From: JAWPMV01 sp038527215
GTDB taxonomy: Bacteria; Bacteroidota; Bacteroidia; J057
Direction of reading: 5' to 3'
Assembly (NCBI GenBank): GCA_038527215.1
Contig: JBCBGC010000114.1
Location: forward strand, 1-28,600
DNA length: 28,600 nt
Under the pieces are notes generated by a model that saw only the letters and a program-made list of their open reading frames with translations, was not told the origin of the DNA and did not search any database. The position numbers and the translations under genes were made by a program. Shown in pieces: positions 1 to 7,789 of this stretch. Every line of letters begins with the position of its first letter. Within the stretch, counting starts at the first letter, position 1.

Positions 1-697
1 TTTGAATTTTGCTGGCTAGCCTGGCCGCAAACTGTCCCCCGATGGAACCCAAATCCGTTCTGCCAGAGCGGTTTTGATAGGGCAAGACCAAGACTTTGAT
101 GGTGCCGGCTTTTCTAGCTTCCTCATATAGCGTAGAAGCGTCCTTATAAGCTGCGGCGAAATACTGGGCTTGGGTAAATTCGCGAGCAGCCGCCCGTTGG
201 CGATGAATCCCTTCTTTGGTTTTGTGGTTGAGTGCTTGTTGATAATGCATTTCTGCCGCCTCCTCTTTTCTCTTCTGCAGCAACTGGGTAGCAGCTGCTA
301 TCTTCGGAGAGGGATCAGCGAGATTTACTGCCACGGTTTCCTTTTTCTTAATCGGCAGCTCAGAAATGTCCAAGGCCGTAATCAAGCCATGGGCTGATTT
401 GAGGGTTTGGTAATTTTGGAGCAGCTTGGAAACACAGATAACGGTGGTATCCCCGTCAAAAGTAGCGCCCAGGCTGGCCAGTCTTCCCTGTCGAACTTCG
501 ATAGAATCCATGATCAGGGCGTACTTGGCACCCAAGGCTTTTCGTGGACCTTTTTTGTTGGGTTTCTGTTCAATGTTCTTCAGAAAAGCCACCAAAGCTT
601 CTGGATATTGGTTGGTTTTTAGGTACTTTTTAGGACTCTGACTAAAGCCAGGCACCAGCAGAAATAGGACAAGGGTCAGGCTTAATGCGTGTTTCAT
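1..697 (-). CDS. Secreted protein with CsgG/LpoB-like segment (partial, C-terminus outside window)
   Basis: The reading frame is open from an ATG at 697 down to the left edge, giving 232 residues with no stop, so the C-terminus lies outside the window. Residues 1-20 form a signal peptide (MKHALSLTLVLFLLVPGFSQ), cleaved near FSQ. A Lys/Ala/Gln-rich helical region follows, containing TPR-like helices (for example QYPEALVAFLKN near the start and YFAAAYKDASTLYEEARKAG near the end). The last visible stretch, IKVLVLPYQNRSGRTDLGS followed by IGGQFAARLASKIQ, has the beta-strand/PFxN-like/helix pattern that opens CsgG, LpoB and TolB-like periplasmic domains. That similarity is by eye, and the core of such a domain would be off the edge. 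An envelope-associated role is likely; the specific function is unknown. The next gene (910) is divergent, with about 210 bp between. Confidence 0.75.
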   Translation of the reverse strand, partial: MKHALSLTLVLFLLVPGFSQSPKKYLKTNQYPEALVAFLKNIEQKPNKKGPRKALGAKYALIMDSIEVRQGRLASLGATFDGDTTVICVSKLLQNYQTLKSAHGLITALDISELPIKKKETVAVNLADPSPKIAAATQLLQKRKEEAAEMHYQQALNHKTKEGIHRQRAAAREFTQAQYFAAAYKDASTLYEEARKAGTIKVLVLPYQNRSGRTDLGSIGGQFAARLASKIQ

Positions 698-909
698 AGA
701 TTCTGGTTTTGAGGGATTAGGTCTAAATTGAATTCTATCAAAAATAGCCCTGTAGCCGCTTTTGCCTATGATTTTGGTGCTGACAAAAGTGGCTGATTGT
801 TCCTCTCAAAAACTCCCTGAAATTCCAATATTTTTGCATTTCGAAGCATTAAGCCCATATTGCGAAGGGGCTTTTGTTCCGTATTTTTTTGCGATTACTT
901 TTTATCGGT

Positions 910-2313
910 ATGGTTAATGAATTGTTGAATGAGTTCCTCTCATCTTTATCAAGGGAGGAAAAGAAGGAGTTGCGGCAATTCATGAAGAAGCAATATGCCC
1001 GAAATGACAATCTGGAATACCGTATTCTGGACCTTTGGTTAAAGGGTAAATCCAACCGGGAAATTCAGGAAACCCTGCTTCCGGTGGAGACGGCCCGATT
1101 AGCTGAAGGGCAACAATCCAGTCGGAAGTTCCAGAAGTACACCAGTTACCTTAAGCGGAAACTTGAGACCTATCTCGTGCTTCAGTTTCTGGAGCAGCAT
1201 CCTCAGGAAAAGAGCCTGATTCTCCTTCAGGTGCTAAGCCAAAAGGGCTGGCATGGTAGTTTTAAAAAGGAGTGGAAAAAGGGCAAGACCATCCAAGAAC
1301 AGGCGACAGAGCCTTCCCATCATCGGGAATATGAGCACCTGCGGCTGGGTTATAATCATTTTCACAGAATCGCTGATCAGGAGGGGGAGGACTTATTACC
1401 GACAATTTTTGACAAACTGGATCAGTACTGGGCCAGTGAGAAATACCAGCACTTGCTGGGATTTTTACACAAAAGACGGAACCAAAATGGCTTGCCTTAC
1501 GAATTTCCGACCGACCTTGACCTCCTCTTTACCCTGACTGCCCCAGAGACAGCCCTCGGAAAGCTGCCGGAAATCCAGATGATGAGACAGATTTGCCGGG
1601 CTCAAATGGGCATTGAAGCTACCGACTATGAGGCCTTGGCCCGACAGCTACGAAAGGTCCGCCCCCGTTTGTCACAGAATGCTAGCCAAAGCCTTTTTAC
1701 CGGTATCCTGCACCGGTTCATGCTGGAGTTCAACCAGGATCGCTCGGAGGAAAATGCCCGGAGACTTTACCTATGGTATGTGTGGGGTTTCCGGCAAGAT
1801 CTGATCCTTCGCTATGGCCAATTGCTGCCCGGCCACTATAAGAACTTCCTGGGGGCTGCCCTCTCCCTCAAGCGCTATCCTCAAATGGAGCGATGGTTGA
1901 AAGAACTCACCCCTTTGCTGCCAGCTAGTCGCAGGGAAGAACTTCACCGGCTGCTGTATGCCGCTTTTCTGTTCGAAAAAGGAGAACTAAAAGAGGTATT
2001 AGAGCTTAGGTTATTCCCCTTTCATTTTCCCAGCGATGAAATCAGTGTTCGCTTCTATCAGATCAAAGCAGCCGTCATGCTGAATGAGCGGAAGAATATT
2101 CCTCATGACCTGGCGGCCATCCATGCCCGTCTCAAGCGCGGAAATAACCTGGGAGAGCATCAAATTGTGGTTCACGCACAAAGATTGGCTTTGATGCGAA
2201 AATTTCTGCAGGCCAAATCCCCCAGCCAGAAAGAGGAAATGAAAAAGGCGCTCCAACACCAGGCACCCAATCCGGATACGCAATGGATGCTGGAGCACCT
2301 GTGGGCAGTCTGA
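910..2313 (+). CDS. Hypothetical helical cytoplasmic protein
   Basis: 467 residues from ATG 910 (MVNELLNEFLSS). An in-frame TTG at 874 would add 12 hydrophobic residues but is a weak start, so I prefer 910. There is no signal peptide or membrane segment. The N-terminal 60 residues are charged and helical (SREEKKELRQFMKKQY), followed by KGKSNREIQE, which looks faintly like a DNA-binding or docking helix. The rest is a string of amphipathic helices resembling a TPR/alpha-solenoid without a clear consensus. I do not recognise the family. Its stop codon at 2311-2313 directly abuts the stop of the convergent secreted-protein gene, leaving no room for a separate terminator. Confidence 0.8.
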   Translation: MVNELLNEFLSSLSREEKKELRQFMKKQYARNDNLEYRILDLWLKGKSNREIQETLLPVETARLAEGQQSSRKFQKYTSYLKRKLETYLVLQFLEQHPQEKSLILLQVLSQKGWHGSFKKEWKKGKTIQEQATEPSHHREYEHLRLGYNHFHRIADQEGEDLLPTIFDKLDQYWASEKYQHLLGFLHKRRNQNGLPYEFPTDLDLLFTLTAPETALGKLPEIQMMRQICRAQMGIEATDYEALARQLRKVRPRLSQNASQSLFTGILHRFMLEFNQDRSEENARRLYLWYVWGFRQDLILRYGQLLPGHYKNFLGAALSLKRYPQMERWLKELTPLLPASRREELHRLLYAAFLFEKGELKEVLELRLFPFHFPSDEISVRFYQIKAAVMLNERKNIPHDLAAIHARLKRGNNLGEHQIVVHAQRLALMRKFLQAKSPSQKEEMKKALQHQAPNPDTQWMLEHLWAV

Positions 2314-3024
2314 CTAGTCTTTCAACACCCATCGCTGGACAAAACGTCCTCGGGTAGTTGTCATCACAAAAACGTAGATCTGATTAGGTGATAATGCAAG
2401 GGCCCGCTGCCAACGAGGCGCATCTCCTTCCCAATCCAGCACACGCTGTCCGTTCAGGGTAAATATGGCCAGGGTCTGCAACAAACTTTCCGGCCCGGCC
2501 TGCACGTCCACCCGGTCCTTACGAAGATACACGCGTGGCGAGTGCTCCTGAAGCGCTTCGGTCGGCTGCCCCTGACGCAGGATAATCTCATCAATGGTGA
2601 TTTCAATCCCGCCTCCACTCAACAAGAACCCTTGAGGGGCCGGTCCTTGAAAACTTGGGAAGATCAACCGCAGTCTCAGCTCGTAAGCCGCCTGGTCAAC
2701 CTCAAATTCATAGCTCCAGCTCGTCTGAGAAAAGAATCCAGCCAGGGAATCGAATTGCCAATTACTTGCCGGATCGACCTGATGGCCCCGGTAAGTATAC
2801 ACCAGTTCCAGGGTATCATCCTCTCCGTTGGGCCACCAGTATTCATCCAGAGAGACATCCCAATGAGCGGTATCACCCGCTTGGGGAGCCTGGGGAAGGA
2901 AAGTGGAGGTATAAGCAGGGGTCTGTCCGGAAAGGGAAGCGCAACAAAAGCTGAGGGTGAAAAAGCTAAGCAAAAGGGCATAGCTATTCCTGACCACGCT
3001 GAGGCATGGATAATCAAAAAACAT
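2314..3024 (-). CDS. Small secreted protein, possible T9SS sorting tail
   Basis: 236 residues. Residues 1-34 form a long signal peptide (hydrophobic core SYALLLSFFTLSFCCASL) with likely cleavage before QTPAY. The middle (about 35-140) is rich in aromatic and acidic residues, with YWWPNGEDD and a run of predicted beta strands, which suggests a beta-sandwich. The last 65 residues (LQTLAIFTLNGQRVLDWEG ... RGRFVQRWVLKD) resemble a T9SS type A sorting domain: 'hydrophobic-NGQRV' strand, then a basic C-terminal strand. The usual PNP motif is not clear, so T9SS export is likely but not certain. It would be carried across the outer membrane or displayed on the surface. It is convergent with 910-2313 and divergent from the sigma factor gene at 3195. 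Function unknown. Confidence 0.75.
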   Translation of the reverse strand: MFFDYPCLSVVRNSYALLLSFFTLSFCCASLSGQTPAYTSTFLPQAPQAGDTAHWDVSLDEYWWPNGEDDTLELVYTYRGHQVDPASNWQFDSLAGFFSQTSWSYEFEVDQAAYELRLRLIFPSFQGPAPQGFLLSGGGIEITIDEIILRQGQPTEALQEHSPRVYLRKDRVDVQAGPESLLQTLAIFTLNGQRVLDWEGDAPRWQRALALSPNQIYVFVMTTTRGRFVQRWVLKD

Positions 3025-3194
3025 AAGAAGAGTTGTTAAGATTAAATAGGAATGGCTGGATACCCGGGTAGCACAACCTGATGAAAAAAGAACGATTTAC
3101 TAAGAGGTCCGAAAATCATCCAAAAGGTGAACATCAGCAGTAAAAAAAAATCAAATTGTTTAGATTGGGGGGTCTTTACGTCCAAGCTGAATTT

Positions 3195-3767
3195 ATGAGA
3201 CTGCCCTGGTCCTATCGAAGATGGGATGTTCAAGAAATAGCCAAAGCCATCTCATTGAGGGATAAAAAAGCCTTTGATGCGGCTTATCAAGTCTACTACC
3301 AATATCAGTTTAGCAGACTGGTAGCCTGGGCCACCAAAGGGCATAAATTGTCTGAAAAGGAAGCGGAAGATTTGGTACAGGATAGCCTGATCAGGACCAT
3401 GGAAAGTGCCTGGTTCCAGGAGGTGAGAGACTTGCTCAAGTTGGAAGCCTTTACCAGACAGGTCCTCCGACGGAGGATTGCTGATTATTTTAAAGGCAAG
3501 CCGATAGTTCCCATTCGGGATTTTGAAGTACCAGAAGGAGGAGAAGAAGGGCAAAAGGCCCGCTTTGAGGAGAGGTTTGAGCAGGCCCTGGGCTTTTTTA
3601 ATCGACTGGGGGAGAAGTGTCAGCGCATCCTTCTGATGCGTACCCGAGGATATAGCATGCAGGAAATCGCCGTAGAATTGGCCTATAGCTCAGCTGACGT
3701 AGCCAAGAAAACCAAGGAGCGGTGTATGAAAAAATTGGCAGAAATGATGGGGCCTTCCGCTACCTAA
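3195..3767 (+). CDS. ECF-type RNA polymerase sigma factor (CHAT-linked module)
   Basis: 190 residues from ATG 3195 (MRLPWSYRRW); a TTG 39 bases upstream is less likely. The sigma region 2 core is EKEAEDLVQDSLIRTMES, followed by LEAFTRQVLRRRIADYFKGK. Region 4 is LGEKCQRILLMRTRGYSMQEIAVELAYSSADVAKKTKERCMKKL, a helix-turn-helix with the 'YSMQEIA..L.YSS..VAKK' wording typical of a Bacteroidota ECF group. It would direct core polymerase to a small regulon, probably under control of the membrane protein encoded 12 bp downstream (3780). The pair converges on a TPR-CHAT gene (4559-7585). The polyA stretch at 3141-3150 lies just upstream; I found no convincing promoter. Confidence 0.88.
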   Translation: MRLPWSYRRWDVQEIAKAISLRDKKAFDAAYQVYYQYQFSRLVAWATKGHKLSEKEAEDLVQDSLIRTMESAWFQEVRDLLKLEAFTRQVLRRRIADYFKGKPIVPIRDFEVPEGGEEGQKARFEERFEQALGFFNRLGEKCQRILLMRTRGYSMQEIAVELAYSSADVAKKTKERCMKKLAEMMGPSAT

Positions 3768-3779
3768 GGAAAAAAGTAT

Positions 3780-4553
3780 ATGGAGCCAGATAGATGGGAT
3801 CCGTTGATCCAGGCATACTTTGAAGGAGAAATTTCAGCAGATGACCGGAAGCAGGTAGAACTGCTGCTGGAAACTACGCCTGCTTTCCAGGAAAAGTATC
3901 AGCAGTATCAGGCTGCTTACCTGCACCTTCACGAGGCTGCTCATCAAATTGACCCCGAAGCCTACCGCCAGGCAAAGCTTAAAGATATGGCTCCGAAGAA
4001 GGGGAATATGCCTTTCCGGTGGGCAGTGGCGGCCAGTATATTACTCCTTGCAGGGATTTTCCTCTGGTGGCAACTAAGAGCCACCTACAGCAGTGCGGCA
4101 TGGGTGGCCAGCTATGATGTCTTGGCGGACTTCCCCGATGGGAGCAGTCGGAGTGGTACGCAGCAGAATCAATCGCTCATCGAGCAAGCAAACCAAGCCT
4201 TAACGGCTGGGGAATATGAACAATGCCTCAGCCTGGTCCAGCCGATCTCCGTGGAGGACGAAGGAGCTTATTTAGAAGCAAGGCTGCTTGCCTTCCAAGC
4301 CCATTGGTTGCTGGGACAGCCAGAACAAGCCCTGAACAGCCTGCAAGCGCTGGAACAGCTTCCTGTTCCCATGGCCAGTCAGCCCCTGTATCATTGGTTC
4401 AAGGCCCTGGTTCAGCTCGAGTTGGGCAACTGGGATGAAGCCCGTCTGGCCCTGCGCTGGCTCAGTGAGGAAAATCCCACGAGTTTTTATCAGGAAGAAG
4501 CCCGGACCTGGCTGAATCGCATGGATTCCGGCTGGTTCGACTGGTTTAACTAG
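3780..4553 (+). CDS. Membrane anti-sigma-like protein with TPR-like periplasmic tail
   Basis: 257 residues in three parts. Residues 1-80 are a cytosolic helical region (DPLIQAYFEGEISADDRKQ ... LLLETTPAFQEKYQQY) with the 'xYFEGEISxxDRxxVExxL...P.F...Y' pattern of Bacteroidota anti-sigma proteins; it lacks the His-Cys zinc motif of classical ZAS domains. Residues 81-98 are one transmembrane helix (WAVAASILLLAGIFLWWQ). Residues 133-257 are periplasmic TPR-like helices (ANQALTAGEYEQCLSLVQ, LLGQPEQALNSLQALE, LELGNWDEARLALRWLSEE). It starts 12 bp after the sigma gene and is surely co-transcribed with it. The likely role is to hold the sigma factor at the membrane and release it on a periplasmic signal. 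The TPR tail may contact the TPR region of the neighbouring CHAT protein; this is inference from context. Confidence 0.82.
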   Translation: MEPDRWDPLIQAYFEGEISADDRKQVELLLETTPAFQEKYQQYQAAYLHLHEAAHQIDPEAYRQAKLKDMAPKKGNMPFRWAVAASILLLAGIFLWWQLRATYSSAAWVASYDVLADFPDGSSRSGTQQNQSLIEQANQALTAGEYEQCLSLVQPISVEDEGAYLEARLLAFQAHWLLGQPEQALNSLQALEQLPVPMASQPLYHWFKALVQLELGNWDEARLALRWLSEENPTSFYQEEARTWLNRMDSGWFDWFN

Positions 4554-4558
4554 TGCCT

Positions 4559-7500
4559 TCAGGCTTGCCGGCCGCTGGTATATTGCCAGCCCATCCAGCC
4601 TATCAGCAAGAGTAATAGCACGCCTAAGCCCCATTTCCACCAAGCGGAACCCGCGGGTGGATTTAATTGAACCGGACCGGCTTCTCCCAAAAGGTTGAAA
4701 GCCCCCCAATAGTAGGGATGGCTGTACATAGGATTGGCGTGTTCCAGGTATTGGAGGTTAGCGTGCTGAACAGCTGAATCTCGGGGTAGCCCCTGAGACA
4801 GGCCCTGGTAGTAATATTCCATCCACTGGCGGGTACTTTTGTCATCTACCGACCAATACGTACTGAGGACAGACTGAGCCCCCATTTTATAGAATGCCTG
4901 AGCCAGGCTGGCAATTCCTTCTCCATAAAATTCTTTCCCCTGCTGGGTTCCACATCCGCTGAGTACCACTAACTCTGCTCCTAAATCGAAGGGATACAGC
5001 TCTGCAATAGGCAGACGGGCCGCCGCTCCGGCAGTTGTTACATTCGATCCGGCGAGAAAAGACTGACCAGGATCATCTAAATCCGTGATGGCATGGGTGG
5101 CTAAATGGATAAAACGAGCGTTCTCCCAGCTGGAAACAAGATTTTCTACGCTTGCCTCTTCCCCCAGGAGAAGCTGGGATTGCTGGAAATGATGGCTGAT
5201 CGCCTGCACCTCTTCCTGATTGTAGGAAAGCGGCACCAACTTCTCTCTGGAGCTACCTCTGCTAGCTACAGGTCCGGCATTCACTCCAGCAAATGCCGGC
5301 GCAAAACCGACAAAACCTCCCTTTTGATAAGTAGGTCGGGCTTTTTGTAGGAGGGCAGCCTCCAGGCCTGGCGCAAAGCTAAAGGCCACTCTTTTGCCTA
5401 AAAACGACCATTGAGCATACAGTTGGCCTGGCTCCGGTTTGTCCTGCAACAAGAGATGAAAGGGAATATGCCCCAAGCGGTAATTAGTGAGGACCAGCAT
5501 TCTGGGCGGGAGTTTCCCTGTGATCTTCTCTACTGGCTCCCAAAGCAGCTGATATAAGGCGGTGCTTTTTTCAATAAACACGGAGTCATCTCCCAAGCCA
5601 TCGGAGCCCCAGCTTTTCATTTCAGTCTGGATAGCCTGCAAGGGGTTTGAGATGGCCCCTTGATCGTCTCGCCAAGGCATGATCCAAAGGCTATCCTGGG
5701 TAAGGACAAACGTAAAACCGCCATACCGGGGTAGAAATGACCAGGCAACCAGCCCCTGATTGGGGGCCAGAATTTCTGAACGAATTTTCTCAACCGTTAG
5801 GTTTGCAGATACCTGCCCACTTGCGGACAGGGCTTTTTCGAAAAATGCTTTCTCACTGAGCAAGGCTTTAATCTGAAATTCCGTATCCACGATGCCCTGT
5901 TCCAGGCGGTGCCTACGTGCTTCCTCCACCTCCGCTGGTAAATTCCTTTGCTGATTCTTCAAAAATTGGAGCCTTTTTCTCAGCCCGGTTACCTGTTGCA
6001 GCGTGGTATCATGGATGCCTTCATTGTGCATCCCTATTTTGGAAAGCTGTTCCTGCTTCAGCAGGATGGCCTGGTCCATCTGAGCCAGGGCCATGGCCCG
6101 TTCCCAATTTTCCCAGCCCCCATAATAATAGAATAAATGAAAATAAACGTCCTGGCCCAATAGAGGAATGGTGAAGTATTCCCGGTAGAATCCTTCCAGT
6201 TCTTCCCGAGAGGAAGCATGCTGAAAATAATTCTCAGTTAAGTCAATAAAGGCATCTATTTGACGAGCTACCTTATAAAAGCCCACCGTATCCCGGATCA
6301 TTTGCTGCCGCAGGTAATAGGCCTTCGTTCTCAGGTCCAGTATCTTCAAATAGGCTCGGGTATCCATGATTCGGTCTGGGTCCGGCAGGGCTTCGGGTTC
6401 AGCGCTCAGGGTATCTGGCGTCAACTGCTGAATAGCTTTCCGAAGGTAGGCCAGCACTTCATTCATTTCGGCTATGCTCTTGGGACCTTTCTTATAGAGA
6501 TGGAAAGCCTGCATAAACAGGGGGCGGGCTGTCTCAAAAAAATCCGGCCCAATCAATTCGTTATTGAGCCGCACCGATTCCCGACTGGCTTTTAGGCCCA
6601 GTTCTGTAAGGGGAGGCTTGTGCCAGGCGGCGTAAGCACTCAATTGTCCCCAGGCAGCAATCAGATTGACTGGAACCCGATTGGGATAAAAACCTGCCAG
6701 GTAAAAAATGCGGTCAATACTGGCTTTCATTTTTTCCAGATCCCCTCCTTCTTCCATCGAGGACTGTAAAGACAAAAAGGCCATTTGCCCAAGGGTATCT
6801 TCTTCGGGCAGAAAGGAAAATGCAAGTTCCAGGTATTTCCTGGTTGAATCCTTAAAAGTTACCGGAGTGAGAGCTTTGCGGTCTAGCTCCTGGAATTTGT
6901 TGTCTTGTGCATTATACCAGGCCGTGAGCTCCTTGTAAAACAAGGCCATGGTTTTCCGCTCAAAAGCATTGGGTTCCCGCCCTGCTGAGGCCAGAGCTTT
7001 TTCCCAACTTTTCAACTCCAATCTCCCAAGCCGCAATTGATTCCCTGACTCATAGGTCAGTTGAAGATTCCGCATCATCATCACCAAAGAGGTACGGGTC
7101 AAAACCAAAAATTCATGGGGCGCAGTTTGGGCTGCGTTGAGCTTTTCGATCAGTTCTTCCATGATGAGCATGCCTTCCAATACATCTCCTCCAAAATAGT
7201 GGTACGTTCCCCAGTGGAGCGCATAGCGCCAGTTCAAGGATTCCCATTCAGGATGTCTGTTGACAAGTTTATCCCCTAATTCCAAATGGTGCCGGGCGGT
7301 ATCCAATTCTAAAAAGGGCAAGGCCTGATGAGCGACCAATAAATGATACACCGCCCACTTTCGGTCGTCCCAACCGGCACTTTCTTTTCTCCTATTGTTC
7401 AATAAAGCCTTTAGCTTACCCGTATGGTGTTGCTGTCTGGCCGCCTCAATTTCTGGCCAGAAATACGTCAGAGATCGCTGGTCGGAATCATCGGCACCCC

Positions 7501-7585
7501 GAGTCTGGCCATAGATAGAGGGAGAAAAAAGCAGGCAGCATAGCAATGCTCCTACCCGGAATAAGAAATGGAAATGTGTAGGCAT
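4559..7585 (-). CDS. TPR-CHAT protease-like protein, exported and membrane-anchored
   Basis: 1008 residues from ATG 7585. Residues 1-26 are a signal peptide cleaved before QTRG. Residues 30-510 are a helical TPR-like solenoid; about 515-595 is strongly charged and coiled-coil-like (LRKRLQFLKNQQRNLPAEVEE). The C-terminal third is a CHAT (caspase-like, clan CD) domain: the His motif FIHLATHA has catalytic His831 and the Cys motif LVVLSGCGT has catalytic Cys878, followed by GEGIASLAQAFYKMGAQSVLSTYW and HPYYWGAF. All hallmark residues are intact, so it should be an active peptidase. Residues 983-1002 are a transmembrane helix (GLGVLLLLLIGWMGW) with a short basic tail. Signal peptide plus C-terminal anchor places the CHAT domain in the periplasm. 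The gene converges on the sigma/anti-sigma pair, with 5 bp between stops. No substrate can be read from the sequence. Confidence 0.9.
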   Translation of the reverse strand: MPTHFHFLFRVGALLCCLLFSPSIYGQTRGADDSDQRSLTYFWPEIEAARQQHHTGKLKALLNNRRKESAGWDDRKWAVYHLLVAHQALPFLELDTARHHLELGDKLVNRHPEWESLNWRYALHWGTYHYFGGDVLEGMLIMEELIEKLNAAQTAPHEFLVLTRTSLVMMMRNLQLTYESGNQLRLGRLELKSWEKALASAGREPNAFERKTMALFYKELTAWYNAQDNKFQELDRKALTPVTFKDSTRKYLELAFSFLPEEDTLGQMAFLSLQSSMEEGGDLEKMKASIDRIFYLAGFYPNRVPVNLIAAWGQLSAYAAWHKPPLTELGLKASRESVRLNNELIGPDFFETARPLFMQAFHLYKKGPKSIAEMNEVLAYLRKAIQQLTPDTLSAEPEALPDPDRIMDTRAYLKILDLRTKAYYLRQQMIRDTVGFYKVARQIDAFIDLTENYFQHASSREELEGFYREYFTIPLLGQDVYFHLFYYYGGWENWERAMALAQMDQAILLKQEQLSKIGMHNEGIHDTTLQQVTGLRKRLQFLKNQQRNLPAEVEEARRHRLEQGIVDTEFQIKALLSEKAFFEKALSASGQVSANLTVEKIRSEILAPNQGLVAWSFLPRYGGFTFVLTQDSLWIMPWRDDQGAISNPLQAIQTEMKSWGSDGLGDDSVFIEKSTALYQLLWEPVEKITGKLPPRMLVLTNYRLGHIPFHLLLQDKPEPGQLYAQWSFLGKRVAFSFAPGLEAALLQKARPTYQKGGFVGFAPAFAGVNAGPVASRGSSREKLVPLSYNQEEVQAISHHFQQSQLLLGEEASVENLVSSWENARFIHLATHAITDLDDPGQSFLAGSNVTTAGAAARLPIAELYPFDLGAELVVLSGCGTQQGKEFYGEGIASLAQAFYKMGAQSVLSTYWSVDDKSTRQWMEYYYQGLSQGLPRDSAVQHANLQYLEHANPMYSHPYYWGAFNLLGEAGPVQLNPPAGSAWWKWGLGVLLLLLIGWMGWQYTSGRQA

Positions 7586-7646
7586 AACTCCTCATCAGGT
7601 TTGAAAGAAATGTTCATCTCTTCCCTTCAAGGCGATGGACAGACGT

Positions 7647-7679
7647 AGGACTTCCCCTGTCCCTCAGGGCAGGAGTCCT
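7647..7679. other. Imperfect hairpin between uvrA and the TPR-CHAT gene
   Basis: AGGACT at 7647-7652 pairs with AGTCCT at 7674-7679, and inside it CCCTG pairs with CAGGG around the loop TCCCT, with a small internal bulge. It lies in the 204-bp gap between the uvrA stop (7790) and the CHAT start (7585), both on the minus strand. No T-run follows on either strand, so it is not a standard intrinsic terminator; it could be a leader structure, an mRNA 3' end or a chance palindrome. I see nothing else in this gap. Confidence 0.35.
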
Positions 7680-7789
7680 TCAAGCTGATCATACTTAGGA
7701 ATGGAATCTTGGTGCAGGAAATTAGAAATTTCCCTACGTCATTCAAAACAATTCGAATCTGGAATAAAGCCTGCCTTTCCTTTTGCCTC

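Noticed and set aside
3141..3170. PolyA tract and TAGATTGG as promoter of the CHAT-linked sigma gene
   Set aside because: The match to TAnnTTTG is imperfect, it lies too close to the chosen start to judge, and no -33 element is visible.
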